Of a stretch of DNA of 64,000 nt, positions 14,107-26,222 are shown piece by piece. The number at the start of each line of letters is the position of its first letter. Within the stretch, counting starts at the first letter, position 1. This stretch comes from Oscarella lobularis (Eukaryota > Porifera > Homoscleromorpha > Homosclerophorida > Oscarellidae): the NCBI RefSeq assembly GCF_947507565.1, contig NC_089183.1, forward strand, positions 2,666,001 through 2,730,000, read 5' to 3'. Under the pieces are notes generated by a model. It was not told the DNA's origin and did not search any database. It worked only from the letters and a program-made list of their open reading frames with translations. The position numbers were made by a program, and so were the translations under genes.

Positions 14107-16170
14107 ACGTAATGAGTACCTTCAACAGAAAACATATTGAGTACCTACAACAGAAAACAGAAAACATATTGAGTACGTTCAACAGAAAACATATTGAATA
14201 CGTTTAACAGAAAACATAATGAGTACCTTCAACAGAAAACATTGAGTACCTTCAACAGAAAACGAAATGAGTACCTTCAACAGAAAACATATTGAGTACC
14301 TTCAACAGAAAACAGAAAACATATTGAGTACCTTCAACAGAAAACAGAAAACATATTGAGTACGTTCAACAGGAAACAGAAAACAGATTGAGACCTACAA
14401 CAGAAAACAGAAAACATTGAGTACCTACAACAGAAAACAGAAAACATATTGAGTACGTTCAACAGAAAACATATTGAATACGTTTAACAGAAAACATAAT
14501 GAGTACCTTCAACAGAAAACATTGAGTACCTTCAACAGAAAACGAAATGAGTACCTTCAACAGAAAACATATTGAGTACCTTCAACAGAAAACAGAAAAC
14601 ATATTGAGTACGTTCAACAGAAAACATATTGAATACGTTTAACAGAAAACATAATGAGTACCTTCAACAGAAAACATATTGAGTACCTTCAACAGAAAAC
14701 AGAAAACATATTGAGTACCTACAACAGAAAACAGAAAACATATTGAGTACGTTCAACAGAAAACATATTGAATACGTTTAACAGAAAACATAATGAGTAC
14801 CTTCAACAGAAAACATATTGAGTACCTTCAACAGAAAACATAATGAGTACCTTCAACAGAAAACATATTGAGTACCTTCAACAGAAAACATATTGAGTAC
14901 GTTCAACAAAAAACATATTGAATACGTTTAACAGAAAACATAATGAGTACCTTCAACAGAAAACATAAAGAGTACCTTCAACAGAAAACGTATTGAGTAC
15001 CTACAACAGAAAACAGAAAACATATTGAGTACGTTCAACAGAAAACATAATGAGTACCTTCAACAGAAAACACATTCAGTACCTTCAACAGAAAACATAT
15101 TGAGTACCTAAAACAGAAAACATATTTAGTACCTTCAACAGAAAACATATTGAGTACCTACAACAGAAAACACATTGAGTACCTACAACAGAAAACACAT
15201 TCTGTACCTTCAACAGAAAACATATTGAGTACCTAAAACAGAAAACATATTGAGTACCTACAACAGAAAACACATTCAGTACCTTCAACAGAAAACACAT
15301 TCAGTACCTTCAACAGAAACATTGAGTACCTACAACAGAAAACACATTGAGTACCTGCAACAGAAAACAGAAAACATATTGAGTACGTTCAACAGAAAAC
15401 ATATTGAATACGTTTAACAGAAAACATAATGAGTACCTTCAACAGAAAACATATTGAGTACCTTCAACAGAAAACATAATGAGTACCTTCAACAGAAAAC
15501 ATAATGAGTACCTTCAACAGAAAACATATTGAGTACGTTCAACAAAAAACATATTGAATACGTTTAACAGAAAACATAATGAGTACCTTCAACAGAAAAC
15601 ATAATGAGTACCTTCAACAGAAAACGTATTGAGTACCTACAACAGAAAACAGAAAACATATTGAGTACGTTCAACAGAAAACATATTGAATACGTTTAAC
15701 AGAAAACACATTCAGTACCTTCAACAGAAAACACATTCAGTACCTTCAACAGAAACATTGAGTACCTACAACAGAAAACACATTGAGTACCTGCAACAGA
15801 AAACATATTGAGTACCTACAACCGAAAACACATTCAGTACCTTCAACAGAAAACATTGAGTACCTTCAACAGAAAACACATTGAGTACCTTCAACAGAAA
15901 ACATATTGAGTACCTACAACAGAAAACACATTGAGTACCTACAACAGAAAACACCTTCTGTACCTACAACAGAAAACACATTGAGTACCTACAACAGAAA
16001 ACACATTGAGTACCTACAACAGAAAACATATTGAGTACCTACAACAGAAAACACATTGAGTAACTTCAACAGAAAACACATTGAGTACCTACAACAGAAA
16101 ACATATTGAGTAACTTCAACAGAAAACACATTCAGTACCTACAACAGAAAACACATTGAGTAACTTCAAC

Positions 16171-16329
16171 TTGTGCTTCCTTTTGTCAAATCTTCTCTCG
16201 CTCGCATTGACAGCTGGGCTCAGGCTGGAGTCGATCCAAAGATAATGGGCACAGGACCCATGTACCAGCTATTAGGAATGCAGTAAGGGTCTATATATAG
16301 AAATCGCATCTATATATATATATATGTAT
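16171..16329. other. Junction between satellite and unique sequence
   Basis: Unique sequence with a short (TA)n tract near 16311-16333. No gene is recognised before the coding-like stretch that starts near 16340. Confidence 0.5.
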
Positions 16330-18100
16330 ATATCAACAGTTGGGGCGGAGCTTGCCATACGCTAGAGGACGATATCGGACACGGTATGCTATTGTTCGTC
16401 AACGCCAGCGCCGTTTTTCGATCGTACACGTGCGTCTGCAAGCGACACGTGACGGCGGGAACGATTGTCTGAATATAGAGGGTACTATGTACTACTAATA
16501 ATAATTCATTATCTTATGGGATTTTGAATGTTTTAGGTTATTATGCTTTTGTGACGTCAGAATATTTGTTTTCTACTGCCGCCTCCGCCACCGTCACGGC
16601 TTCTTCTATTAATTCGACTAATCATTCTTTCACAGCTACTACTACTACTTCCTCTTCTAAAACGTCTTCTCTCGATCTTCCTCTTGCTATTGGTGTTGCA
16701 TTTTCTCTCCTTCTCTTTTTTTGGACTCGTCATTGGGACTGTGTTTTATTATCGGCATTATCAAAAAGCCGTCTATGATTTTGAGAACGACAGCGGACGA
16801 GGCTCGCAGCAGGACGAAGTGCTACTTGTACCTAGTCGCGTCGAAATTCCGCCAGATCTTGGGTACAAGGGAAAAAAATCAATAATCAATATTATTAATA
16901 TTAGTATCTCTACCACCCCTAGGTGTTGGCCACTTTGGAAACGTCATGAAAGCGACAATGACGTCTCCTAACGGTTCTATGAACGTAGCAGTCAAAACGA
17001 CACGAAGTAAAAAGAACCCTCATTGATTCTTATATTTATTTCTCATTTTCTCTCTAGATCCTGACGACGACGAAATTTCATAGGCGAAAGTCAACTTCTG
17101 ATGAATCTCGGCGATACGATCACGTGGTGAAAATATACGGCTTCTCCTTACAAAACAGTGAGAACACGCAATACTTCCGTTCCCACAAGATTAATTAGTA
17201 TTTCCATTATTTTCTTAGACGTTCTCAGTATCGTCATGGAATACGCTCAGCACGGCCATCTCCGTGCGTCGTCGTGCTCGATCTCAACTCAGCATACGCG
17301 ATTCCAGCGTCGACGACGTGACGCCGGGATCTAGTGCTATATTTGTCTCACGTTGAGGCAACAGCGAAACGCAGATGCTCAGTGATTTGAAAATGTACGA
17401 CTGCGCCTTGCCAAGGGAATGAAATTCGGCATATCAAAACACGTGAGGCCGGGGGTCCTCGCTCTTCTGCTAATATTATTTATTATGTATTTTAGTTTGT
17501 TCATGGTGATTTGGCGGCGAGGAATATTTTAGTTCAGAATGATGACGTGTTGAAGATTTCTGACTTTGGCCTGGCTAAGGATCTCGGGGGAAGCGAGTAC
17601 TATAAGAGAACCAAACCGGTAAGAAAATTATTAATTAATTAAAGTAGTCGCGATCTTGATTATTGATTTTATAAAGATTGTGTTGACCTTTCGGTGGTGT
17701 TCGCCTGAAGTTCTAATGAGAAAAATCTGCAGTGAATACAGTGACGTGTAAGAAGATGAAGAAACCCTCGTTTAATTTTATATATAAATAATATATATGT
17801 ATATCTAGATGATTTGCTGATGACGCAGAAGTATCGAATGTCGAGACCACGTGGATGCGGCCAAAAAATGTAAGTGTCAGTGGATTAAGTAAACGTTTTT
17901 ATATGCCTGTCAATTTTCTAGGTATGACCGGTTATACGGGCATCGATGACGCAACGATGACGACACGACCGCAGGATGGGACAGAGGCCGGATTCGAAAA
18001 GGCGTGCACGGAATTCGTTAGCAGTCTGAGCAATCTTCCAGAGGGAGAATTTTTCTTTGTTGATCTTTGGCGAAAAGGCCGTCTAGTATTCTTTTTGGTA
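16330..18100 (+). pseudogene. Decayed receptor tyrosine kinase
   Basis: Pieces of one receptor tyrosine kinase lie in order on the plus strand. They are an extracellular-like piece (16340-16470, FVNASAVFRSYTC), a Ser/Thr-rich stalk and a transmembrane segment (16640-16760), then a kinase domain. The kinase pieces are the glycine loop and VAVKT lysine (16923-17006, GVGHFGNVMK), the alpha-C region (17058 on, ESQLLMNLG then DHVVKIYGFS), the hinge (17220 on, VLSIVMEYAQHGHL), the catalytic exon 17496-17618 ([27 protein letters not shown]), the APE region (17677 on, FRWCSPEVL) and the C-lobe (17811 on, QKYRMSRP; ~18000, FEKACTEF). The catalytic motif is HGD rather than HRD. It is broken: the transmembrane segment changes frame within a T run, the alpha-C exon needs two frame changes, and the segment between SDV and the C-lobe (normally WSFG...) is missing. 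Introns are 60-200 bp. Confidence 0.75.
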
Positions 18101-18640
18101 CCGTTCAAAAACTTGTACACGTCTTTGTGGGAAATGGAACAAAGTATGATAATGTGGGTGAAAATTATTTTGTTATAGCTTGTCTATTTTTAGAAATGGC
18201 TACAGCAGACGAGCTTCTCGGAAAACTGAACAAATGTACCCAGACATCTATCTTGTATTCAGGCTGAGTTCTTATCCTTCTTTCTAGTTCTGGACAAATG
18301 GGAGGCGAAGTTGGATTCGCGGAGATGTGTAATTCTGTAGATCTGATAGTGATTAGGAGAAGATGCATGTCGTTGGGTGGGTTTTCTTCTTCCTCCTCCC
18401 CCTGCATGAGAAAAAGAATACTGGTACAAAGATACGCGCTACCCTACAGTAGAACAAACTCCTAGTCTTTTTTTATACTGAATGGGCAGCGTCCTTCAGG
18501 CACATGTCTGAAAATCAAATGGGTAGTTTTGCTGCGGAAGAAATACCTCTCAAGCAACGGAAAAGCTATCAGGCTAACTAGAAGGTAATGGCCTGGTTTG
18601 TGTGCATCCGGGATCCCTTTTGCTTCACGTAAACGCTTCT
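18101..18640. other. Intergenic, no gene recognised
   Basis: Tail of the kinase relic followed by AT-balanced sequence. I see only short frames with no family resemblance. Confidence 0.4.
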
Positions 18641-18790
18641 CCGTAGGCATCTCCGTTTAGCGAAGCCATCCTTCGTCGTAGACGAGCGCAATCTTCTTTT
18701 TCTACATGGCAGGTAGGTATAGGCGTTGATCCGACCCGTTTTCGCTGCCTAAAATGGTCTTCCTCGTCCTGCATGTCGCTACGCAAACAA
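18641..18790 (+). repeat. Dispersed repeat, copy 1
   Basis: A ~150-bp element shared by four places in the window. Its recognisable parts in order are GCATCTCCG, AAGCCATCCTT, TTTCTACA.GGCA, GTAGG.ATAGGCGTT and GACCCGTT. This copy lies upstream of the segment that ends in receptor A and is paralogous to the copy at 29640. No coding potential and no clear terminal repeats are visible, so the class is unknown (SINE-like or MITE-like). Confidence 0.7.
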
Positions 18791-19536
18791 CTGAGAAACG
18801 CCCGACGTTCTATGTAACGGTACCACGCAGTTCCTTTACTCACGAGAATGTCACGGAGCTTTCTAGAGCAAATGCTTTTAGTGGCGGCGTCTCCTCGATC
18901 GATCCGGCCTGATCGACCTCCTTCATCGGAGGCCGGCCCCTCGATCGCGAGTCGCCTAATAGCACAGTTAATCAGCGTTTTTTTTGCTAGGGACCCATAG
19001 AACTGCCGCCATCTTTTCTGCTTGAGACAGTGCCCCTGCCCCTCGATCCTCAGACAAAAGAGTAAGCGAATCTATCAGCGTTGTTCATCACTATTTTGAC
19101 GTCAGCCAGACGAGCCGATGAAGCAGCCACTCAACCTTGTGATCTAAGCTAGGCCGTGCTCCTAGTTCCAACTTTCTGCTTCAAGGCCGCCTGTAGTATT
19201 TGATTGCTTCTTATCCCGCGCCTGGCCCTGCGGTGTTGCGCTTGAAGGATGTATGGCACGACCTCTCGCCCCACGCCGAGGATGATGCTACGGGTGGCGA
19301 CAGAGTGGTGTGTTAAGTACCGTCGCCTAGAGTCAGCCGCATGAAGATGATGCTCTCCTGTAAAATAAACAATTCCAACATGTTCTAATTATGAGAGGAC
19401 CTAGAACAAGATACGACAATTGAAAAAATAGCACGGATCCTAAACTACGATGAATTGAGAAGTCCCGAACGTTCCCCGTCACTATCATAGGCCCCCGCCT
19501 TCTTGAACGAACAAAGGCGCCGAATTTTTCCAACGT
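18791..19536. other. 3' flank of receptor A, no gene recognised
   Basis: From ~19060 this matches 29930-30700 in unit B. It includes sequence matching the C-terminal coding extension of receptor B, but in unit A the stop at 19537 leaves it untranslated. Confidence 0.5.
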
Positions 19537-22500
19537 TCAGACTTGACGAACTGAATTTTTCCAACGTTCAGACTTGACGAACTTTTTCCCCAGTGTAACA
19601 ATAACAGTCAAAACCCGCCCTGAAAACATAGTCAAGAATCCTAAATAATTATAATTAACATAATTTACCTGCAACGAAGAGAAGAAAGACGCTATTGGCA
19701 GCAATAACGATAGCACTAAAGGCCTTCTGATCAACGAGACTATTGTAACCAGGATCTTGTTCGTCAGTGAACGAGAGCAGAACCAGGGTCCCCATCATTA
19801 GATTAATCGAAATAACGCTGAGAGCGATTAGCTGCAGCCAATGTCCAAAGCTACGCTTGATGGGTTTCAACTGGGCGTGCAGAACGAGGAATAGAGTAGC
19901 GAGTAACATAGCCAGTGCGATTCCCGAATGGCTTTGACGTCCGAAGAAACCCATGCCAACGGTGAGAAGAAATTTTCGTCCAATTTCCACCACTTCCCAA
20001 TACCAATATTCGCTTTTGTAATTACTGTCGAGAAATCGAAGGCTCTTCACGAAATCGCTAACGAACGCGTACTTCTTCAAAATCGCGTCAGGAAGCGTCT
20101 TACGCCGTCGAACCTCTAACCCAACAAAAAGTAGGGCAGGCAGTACAATAACATACGCTAACAGTGCCCAGCAAAGGATCCACAAGGCAGTGGACATTGA
20201 ATAATTGCACACGACACTATAGTCCTCCTTTAGTAGCCACCTGCAGTCTTCGCCATTTTCCGTTCCATTCGAAGCGTTTCCCGTCGAATTCGCTTCTCTC
20301 AGACACACTTTCATGCACGTCCAGTCTTTATAGGGAAACGTCGCCATTATAGAAGCAGCCGTTGACGGATAACTAATAAATAATATCCACCAACTGTTTC
20401 TCATACACGACGTTCTCGACTTGGAGATCTTCGTCTCGACAGCGTCTCGATCTCGACTACACGATATAACGTATCGGCGTCGCGCCTTGTAGTAGGCCCA
20501 GATCGACAGGAGCAAAGCGAGTTGACACGCGAATTTAAATATTGGAATCATCAGAGCGTTGAATCGAAGGTTCTTGTTCAGACACGTCGGCGTCACGACG
20601 GCGATTATATTCAGTTCCAGTAGCTTCATAAAATGTCCAATCGATAGGAGAGCGCGTGGCCAGGGCACGTAGGAGAGAACGTCGAACACGGCGGACATAA
20701 CCTGAACAAAACCGACGATAATTTTCAAAGCGGAGCTGATTTGATCCATCAGATCGTCGCGACTATTTCTCAGTCGATCGATGGCGTAGAGAACGGCGGC
20801 TAGGACGCCGAGTAGAACGACTAGAAAGAAGAGTTGTAGAGCCGTTCGCCATTTTTCAGGACACTTTTTGCATCGTTGGAACCACGTGTAATAGTTGTCC
20901 CTGCATTGACCGCACAGCGTTCCCTGATACCCTTCGGCGCACATAGCGTTGCGACTTATTCGTCTAGTCACCGTCGACGTGCAACTTTCGATAATAGGAC
21001 ACGGATTAATTTTCGGCAAGGGAAGCGTAAACTTGGTCAACGTTTTACTATAGGTATCGTCCCTAATTGTAAGAGTTTTCACGAATTCGACGTAGAGGTT
21101 TTCATCACTGCTGCTCGCGTTGTCGCTTTCATCCCAACCGTGCCAGCTCCACCAAAACCCGGGCAAGACGCTTAGGTAATCGTCGTCGCATTGCATGCCT
21201 AAGCTGGCGTCGCAGCTTTGGCATGGCCCAAAGCGGTCCGTGCGAGAGAAATTCGGTAGGCAGCTGCACGCTCGATATCCGGCGTGGATTGTCGTGTTTG
21301 TGCCTGCGGGGCATACGTTGCAGTCAGCGGCCGTTTTTCCGGGAGCAGACGATGGTCTGACAAACGTCCCGTTGACACATTTTTGACATGTGTATGCGCC
21401 CGCTCTGTCTTGGTAATACCCCCCTTGATTAATTAAAACAAGGATTATCAGCAGATCGATGTTTTATGAATATTCTATTACCGGCTGAGCAATTGATGCA
21501 TTTTGAAGAATCAGGAAGATATTGAATCTTATATTGTTGAGATTTTGTTCCTACGTCGCACTGGGTGCATCTGTACTCACCGTTGTTGCCTACATGAAAG
21601 CAGACGTATCCTCTTGGCATGAGATAATATGCTCCCGCTGCATTTAATGAGAAATTTGCAATGCTAGTTTTTCCAACGCAGTGCCTATAAACGGCCAAAT
21701 GCACAAGCCACGTTTAATTTCTAAGCAGCTTGCTTACAAACGAGCCCCGGGCTGAGACGTAGGAATCACTTTTAAGTTTGTGCAGTTTAAAAATCTTAAG
21801 AAATTTAAATTATTTTTACGGCTTCATAGTCACTTCTGCTTACATTGTAACGCCGGTAGTTGCATTTGAAAGAAGCAGAGCATCTTGAGTCACGTTGGAC
21901 GTTGGATTTTCTTGCAAGTATCTTTGAGAGAAAATTTCGCGTTTTCAATTTCAGCTAAATATTAATTAGATGGCGTTCACATTGTTTTGATTTTCTCCAA
22001 CGAGGCAAAAGATTTGCTTTCAATCCTTGAAATGTTGTTGTTTATGAGATTGCTAAAAGAAACAGTTACGCGTCGCTCCTGACATTTGCACGTGACGTAC
22101 AGTGTCTCCAGTTGAGAAAGGCTACTAAAGTTTGAAGCTTGAATTATTCTTAGACTATTGAACATACAGAAACTAAGCAAAGAAGACCTTAATTAATTAA
22201 AAGCACGATTCTAGCTTTTTTGACTCTTATTACAAGAACTGAAGTTTCGTCTGCTTAGAGAACGTTTCCGGAAGACTTTTCAATTTATTTCCGGAAAGAT
22301 TTCTGATGTCAGAAAAAATCAGATCATTAATCGAGGTTGAATTTATACCCCATACAGCTGATCGAACATAACTCGATCGAACAGAGACGGCTCAACAGTT
22401 GTCAGGCTATTGTTGAGAAAACTCCTTTGCATCGTCACGTCTCAAGCAATAGATATTTAAACTTTTGTTCAGTCTTACGCTGCGTATACGGTGGTCCCGT

Positions 22501-23962
22501 TAGCAAACAGCAGCCCATCGATTATTTCAAGTTGGTTGCCTGACAGATCTCTACAGAAAACAGTATTTCCATGCATTTCACAACCAAGATTTAGTGCTAG
22601 TATTTCTTACATTTCCATAAAAACTGTAGAATAGGAGAACGTTCCTGGACATAGCTTTGTAATTTAATTTTGACTAAGATTACTATAGAAACAACTTGAA
22701 AAATCAGTAGGATACAATTAAGAACAGCTAACATATTTTGCAGCCGCGGCAAAGACGCAAATGCGTCTGGAGCAACTTTCGATATCTTGTTGTGTACGGC
22801 TAAGCTGAGAGAATTATACTTTTTAATATTTCATCGTAAAATAATTGATTCCTTACAATTTGCCCAAGCAGTCAAGTTTGAGCACATTGCTGGGCAATTC
22901 AGTAAGGTAGTTGTAGTCCAATAGCCTAAAAACTCAAATTTAAATATTTTGAAATCTACATTTAATTTTGTACAAATAGAGTTTGTTCGAGCACGATCCG
23001 ACACCAACAAATGAAGTAGCCGACAAAACAGTCAGATGGTTCTCCATCAGATTACTGCGAAATTTGTATGTCAATGGTTCAAGTCAGTCGCGCCCTGTAT
23101 ACAGTTCGGTGACGGAGGATAGATTCTGAAACGCCCCTGGCCCTATAGCATGAATGTTGCTGGTTTGGAGGTATCTGAAATTAATTAAAAGAATTTATAT
23201 CGAAATACAGCACATGTAAGTATTTGCGCACACATTTTATCAAGAGCCGGCAGATCTTTTAAGAATCCTGATGGCAGCGTTGTCAGATTACAGTTCGTGA
23301 GATATCTTGTTATAAACAAGATGTTGCGATGCTATAAAGATTAAATGTATACTTACAGCCTGACCAATTGAAACGAATGATGCGAAATTGCTGTATTGAA
23401 CATGTCGCTTACGTCAGACAGCAAAGGATTAGAGCTTAGGTCTCTAAATTGAAACAGATTTTGCTAAATCACACCTGCGAGTGAATTAAATGCCCTTACA
23501 GGCTCTGCAGAGACGGTGGAATTGAAAACGCCTTTTTCAATTTGTTTTTGGCTCCGAGTCTGTCAGATAAAATTCCATACACTAACTCGGTATCTCTGAA
23601 CAAATTCTTGCATCATGTATAGGCTTTTGAAACGAAGAAAATAATTTGCATCGACAGCCGTAATTTCGTTGTTGCTGAAATCACTGTATGGGCACAAACT
23701 CATGTAAGAAACATTGTACTCGTCTTATATAGAAAGCGTACAAGGAAAACATTTTCGCAGGAAACGCCGAATTGGGAGGCAACGAGCCTCCCAGTTTGGC
23801 AAGCCGAGCCGTACAATTGATGTCAAAGTAATCGCCGTTGACTTTGGCGCATGTGCAGTTTTTGAACGGATCAAAACTCAAAGTCTCATTGTAATGAATA
23901 CAGTTGGTCGAAATAGCCAATAGCAAGCAGACGAAGCTCAGTACTGACGCAATTCGACTCAT
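19537..23962 (-). CDS. LRR / cysteine-rich / multi-pass membrane receptor-like protein, copy A
   Basis: A multi-exon surface-receptor-like gene. Exon 1 starts at 23962 with a signal peptide (MSRIASVLSFVCLLLAIS) and an N-terminal cysteine cap (NCTCAKVNG, FDINCTARL). Short exons between ~23700 and ~21980 encode leucine-rich repeats (DFSNNEITAVDANYF near 23680; NNNISRIESKSFASL near 22030), separated by introns of about 45 bp. Exons at ~21690-21484 and the start of the long exon (21423-21200) form a GCC2/GCC3, ephrin-receptor-like cysteine-rich region (YRCTQCDVGT, CINCSAG, CNVCPAGT, CQSCDAS). The long exon (21423-19669) then has about nine hydrophobic segments and the motif YWYWEVVEIGRKFLLT. The last exon (19619-19537) adds a short basic tail. 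Ligand and signalling are unknown. It is divergent with the ML gene on its right; the 5' ends are ~375 bp apart. Exon joins in the LRR region are approximate. Confidence 0.82.
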
Positions 23963-24336
23963 AACACCGCTAGCTGAAACAACAGTCGAATGAGCAAGTG
24001 ACGCAAGAGCACGAATACTAAAAGTACGTACGTGAGCAAAGGGAAGTTCCCAAAGGGAGTTCCTACATGCAGAGATGATTTGTACTTTCAGTTCTGTTTA
24101 ACTTTGAACGAGTGAAATCACACTATGTGCTTCAAGGGTTTGGTCAATCATTACCGGCATAAGTCTTTCCTGACTGATATCTTTATAGCTCTAGGCGCTA
24201 CGATTAAGCGTATAGGTACCGTTGAGAGGTCGAAATTAGAGTGGGGGAGAGGCTACAAAGGTGAAGAATCGAGTTTCCCTGCAAAACTTTCAGTATCTGC
24301 TGACACGCTCTATACTCGAAAGTCGTTATCGAGACC
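23963..24336. promoter_or_regulatory. Shared divergent 5' region of receptor A and ML copy A
   Basis: About 375 bp separate the start of the minus-strand receptor from the position of the plus-strand ML start. The same sequence occurs in unit B, where it has been partly duplicated and interrupted by a transposon. It contains the uninterrupted GCGCTACGATTAAGCG site (24208 on) that is the empty-site counterpart of that insertion. Confidence 0.5.
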
Positions 24337-25155
24337 CTGTTTCGTGCTGCCTTTCCTGCGTTCTCCTCTTTGCCCTTTCGCACGACACTTGGGGAGAGTT
24401 TGCTGGTTACAATTTACCTTGCTTCAAAGATATATGCATGAAGCCGTGCGGTACGTAACACAAACAGGGGACGTATACGGTTTCGACTTATGTCTAACTA
24501 AAAAATTTTAGCCGATCTGGGGAAAGAACTCCAGTACTTCAACGTTACTGTCAGTAACTGGCCAATTCAGCCGGGCTCTCAAATCGTTTCGCTGAACGTT
24601 ACTCTACAGCCAAGTGAGACTGAATCCTTGCTAGGCTGCATGAAGTCACCAGCTTCTAAACTAGTCTCTATATAGCAACAAATCTAACCGACCTAAGTAC
24701 ATCTATAGACGCCTTTTGCGTCATGGCGTCTTCTGATGAGACTATTCATTGCGCCGTGACCGATAACCTGTGCGGAACCGACGATCCGAGCCTTTGGGAA
24801 AACAAGATTTGCCCTATTCCAGCGTTTAGTGAGTTCTTCTGTTAAAAAAGAACCGAAATGTTAATTAAACTAAGTTTAGAACCTACAACTTATGCATGGC
24901 AATACGGCAATGAAGACGTAGAAGAAGCGCTTAGCACTGTTGTAAGATTAACTAATTAGAAATACTGTTTGCATTTCATCGCTGACTGAGTAGGTAAGCG
25001 GAAACGCTACTGTCAAAATCATAAGCTTTGACAAGAAAATTCTCGCTTGTGCGAGACTCACCTTGACCAAAAACACCAAAAGAGATTTCTCTCCGGCAAA
25101 TGCTTATGCGAAGAAGACAAAGAGACTCTTTCGTTCTTTGGGACAGTGTGGGTGA
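24337..25155 (+). pseudogene. ML-domain (GM2A/MD-2-like) gene, broken copy A
   Basis: Paralogue of the intact gene at 36868-37701 with the same four-exon layout. At the equivalent start (24337) the codon is CTG, not ATG. One base is missing in the signal-peptide codons. A 2-bp TA insertion in exon 2 (near 24671) shifts the frame into an immediate stop. Exon boundaries and the later cysteine motifs (KICPI) are still readable, so the loss looks recent. I infer that this copy makes no functional protein. Confidence 0.85.
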
Positions 25156-25761
25156 TGAGCGATGTTCTGGGTAAGAATTTTGCATCGCTCTCTTTGGTGT
25201 GTTCAGGCAAGTTCCGTCAAATTTATTTTATCTACTCTATATGTTCAGTCTCGTAAATTGTGATCGTGCTCCTACCGTTTTATAAGGCTATTTGTATCCG
25301 ACGATATGTATTCATTGTATTGCATCGCTGCGATAACGTTGAAAACGCAGTTTTTCGCAAACACTGCAATGGCTCTTTACACGTGGCGTTCTCGAATTAG
25401 CGTTTTTTCCTACAAAAACACAACTGCTTATCGTCATATTCTTATGCTATCAGCTTGCGTTCTTAGAGGCTATTCCAACGAATATTAGGATACCTACGTA
25501 GCTCCAACTGGAATCTCTCTTTAGATGATGAAGTAAACATGGTAGACACGTTATAGTAGGCTGAATGACCAATCATTATAGTTATGAGACGTGACATCAG
25601 CGCTTGTAGGTAACATTATTAATTAATTAATTTGAGTAGCAATCCTAAAGTAGTGTTATCGGTTCCTAAAAAATACGACATTTATTTGTCCACGGTGAAG
25701 TACACTGATTATCCGGGATCTCCTTTGGCTGCAACCGATTCTCTAGCTCTGTGCTGGAGCA
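25156..25761. other. Intergenic between ML copy A and the dispersed repeat
   Basis: Matches the 3' flank of the intact ML gene in unit B. No coding or RNA gene is recognised. Confidence 0.5.
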
Positions 25762-25910
25762 TCTCCGTCTCGCTAAGCCATCCTTCGTCTTGCAGCAACA
25801 TAGATGAGCGTTTTCTTTCTACAAGGCACGTAGGTATAGGCGTTCGCGTACCTCAATCTGACCCGTTATCGCAGCCCAGAATAGTCTTCCGTTCGACGGA
25901 AATGCGTCCA
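25762..25910 (+). repeat. Dispersed repeat, copy 2
   Basis: Same element as 18641-18790 and in the same orientation, 3' of the ML gene. It is paralogous to 38164-38312. With copy 1 it brackets the receptor and ML pair. Confidence 0.75.
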
Positions 25911-26222
25911 GCGGAGCGTTCAAACAGCTCATTTGACCATAGATGTAGATCTATGATTTGACGTACAGAGCCAGGAGCGAAGAGCCCAAGGCACGTGCAC
26001 ATATCGCGCGGACACATGCAGCGCGACTCGAATGCATAGAGCGAATTTATTCCACATGCCGATTATTCGCCGAACGACAAACAAAGCGAAGCTCAAACAC
26101 GAAAACGACATCAAGAACACGCGACACATATAATAATAAACGACTTGACATCCAGAGAAAGCGTCTCTCGGAGCTCTGCGTGGGCGTGGCTCCTTTTTTG
26201 CCTCGAACACTGCGCATGCCAA

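Larger units (their letters stand above)
1..16170. repeat. Satellite array of ~25-bp monomers with higher-order structure
   Basis: Continuous head-to-tail repeats from the first base to 16170, where unique sequence begins. The core monomer contains ACAGAAAACATATTGAGTAC followed by CTTCA (about 25 bp). Variants recur: a 32-bp form with an extra ACAGAAA, shorter 22-23-bp forms, a form with TAATGAG, one with TTTTGAG, one with ATTCAG, and one reading GAATACGTTT. The GAATACGTTT form recurs every ~180-280 bp through the middle of the array, so the monomers are ordered in larger cassettes. There are roughly 600 monomers, and the array is open at the left edge. No gene is embedded. Open frames of 60-70 codons on the minus strand are by-products of the repeat. 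Confidence 0.99.

Noticed and set aside
15085-15954. Small minus-strand proteins (Phe/Val/Cys-rich, 62-71 codons) in the satellite
   Set aside because: The monomer happens to lack stops in one frame when three 25-bp units are read. The composition is repetitive and has no start context or conservation.
1-16170. CRISPR array
   Set aside because: There are no distinct unique spacers between constant repeats. The whole sequence is a degenerate ~25-bp tandem repeat in a eukaryotic context.
16310-16335. TATA promoter at the (TA)n tract
   Set aside because: It is a simple dinucleotide run, and the following kinase relic is missing its 5' exons, so no transcription start can be argued.
18360-18420. 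LTR retroelement or other virus-like element in the accessory block
   Set aside because: No reverse transcriptase, integrase, gag or capsid motifs and no long terminal repeats were seen anywhere in the window.
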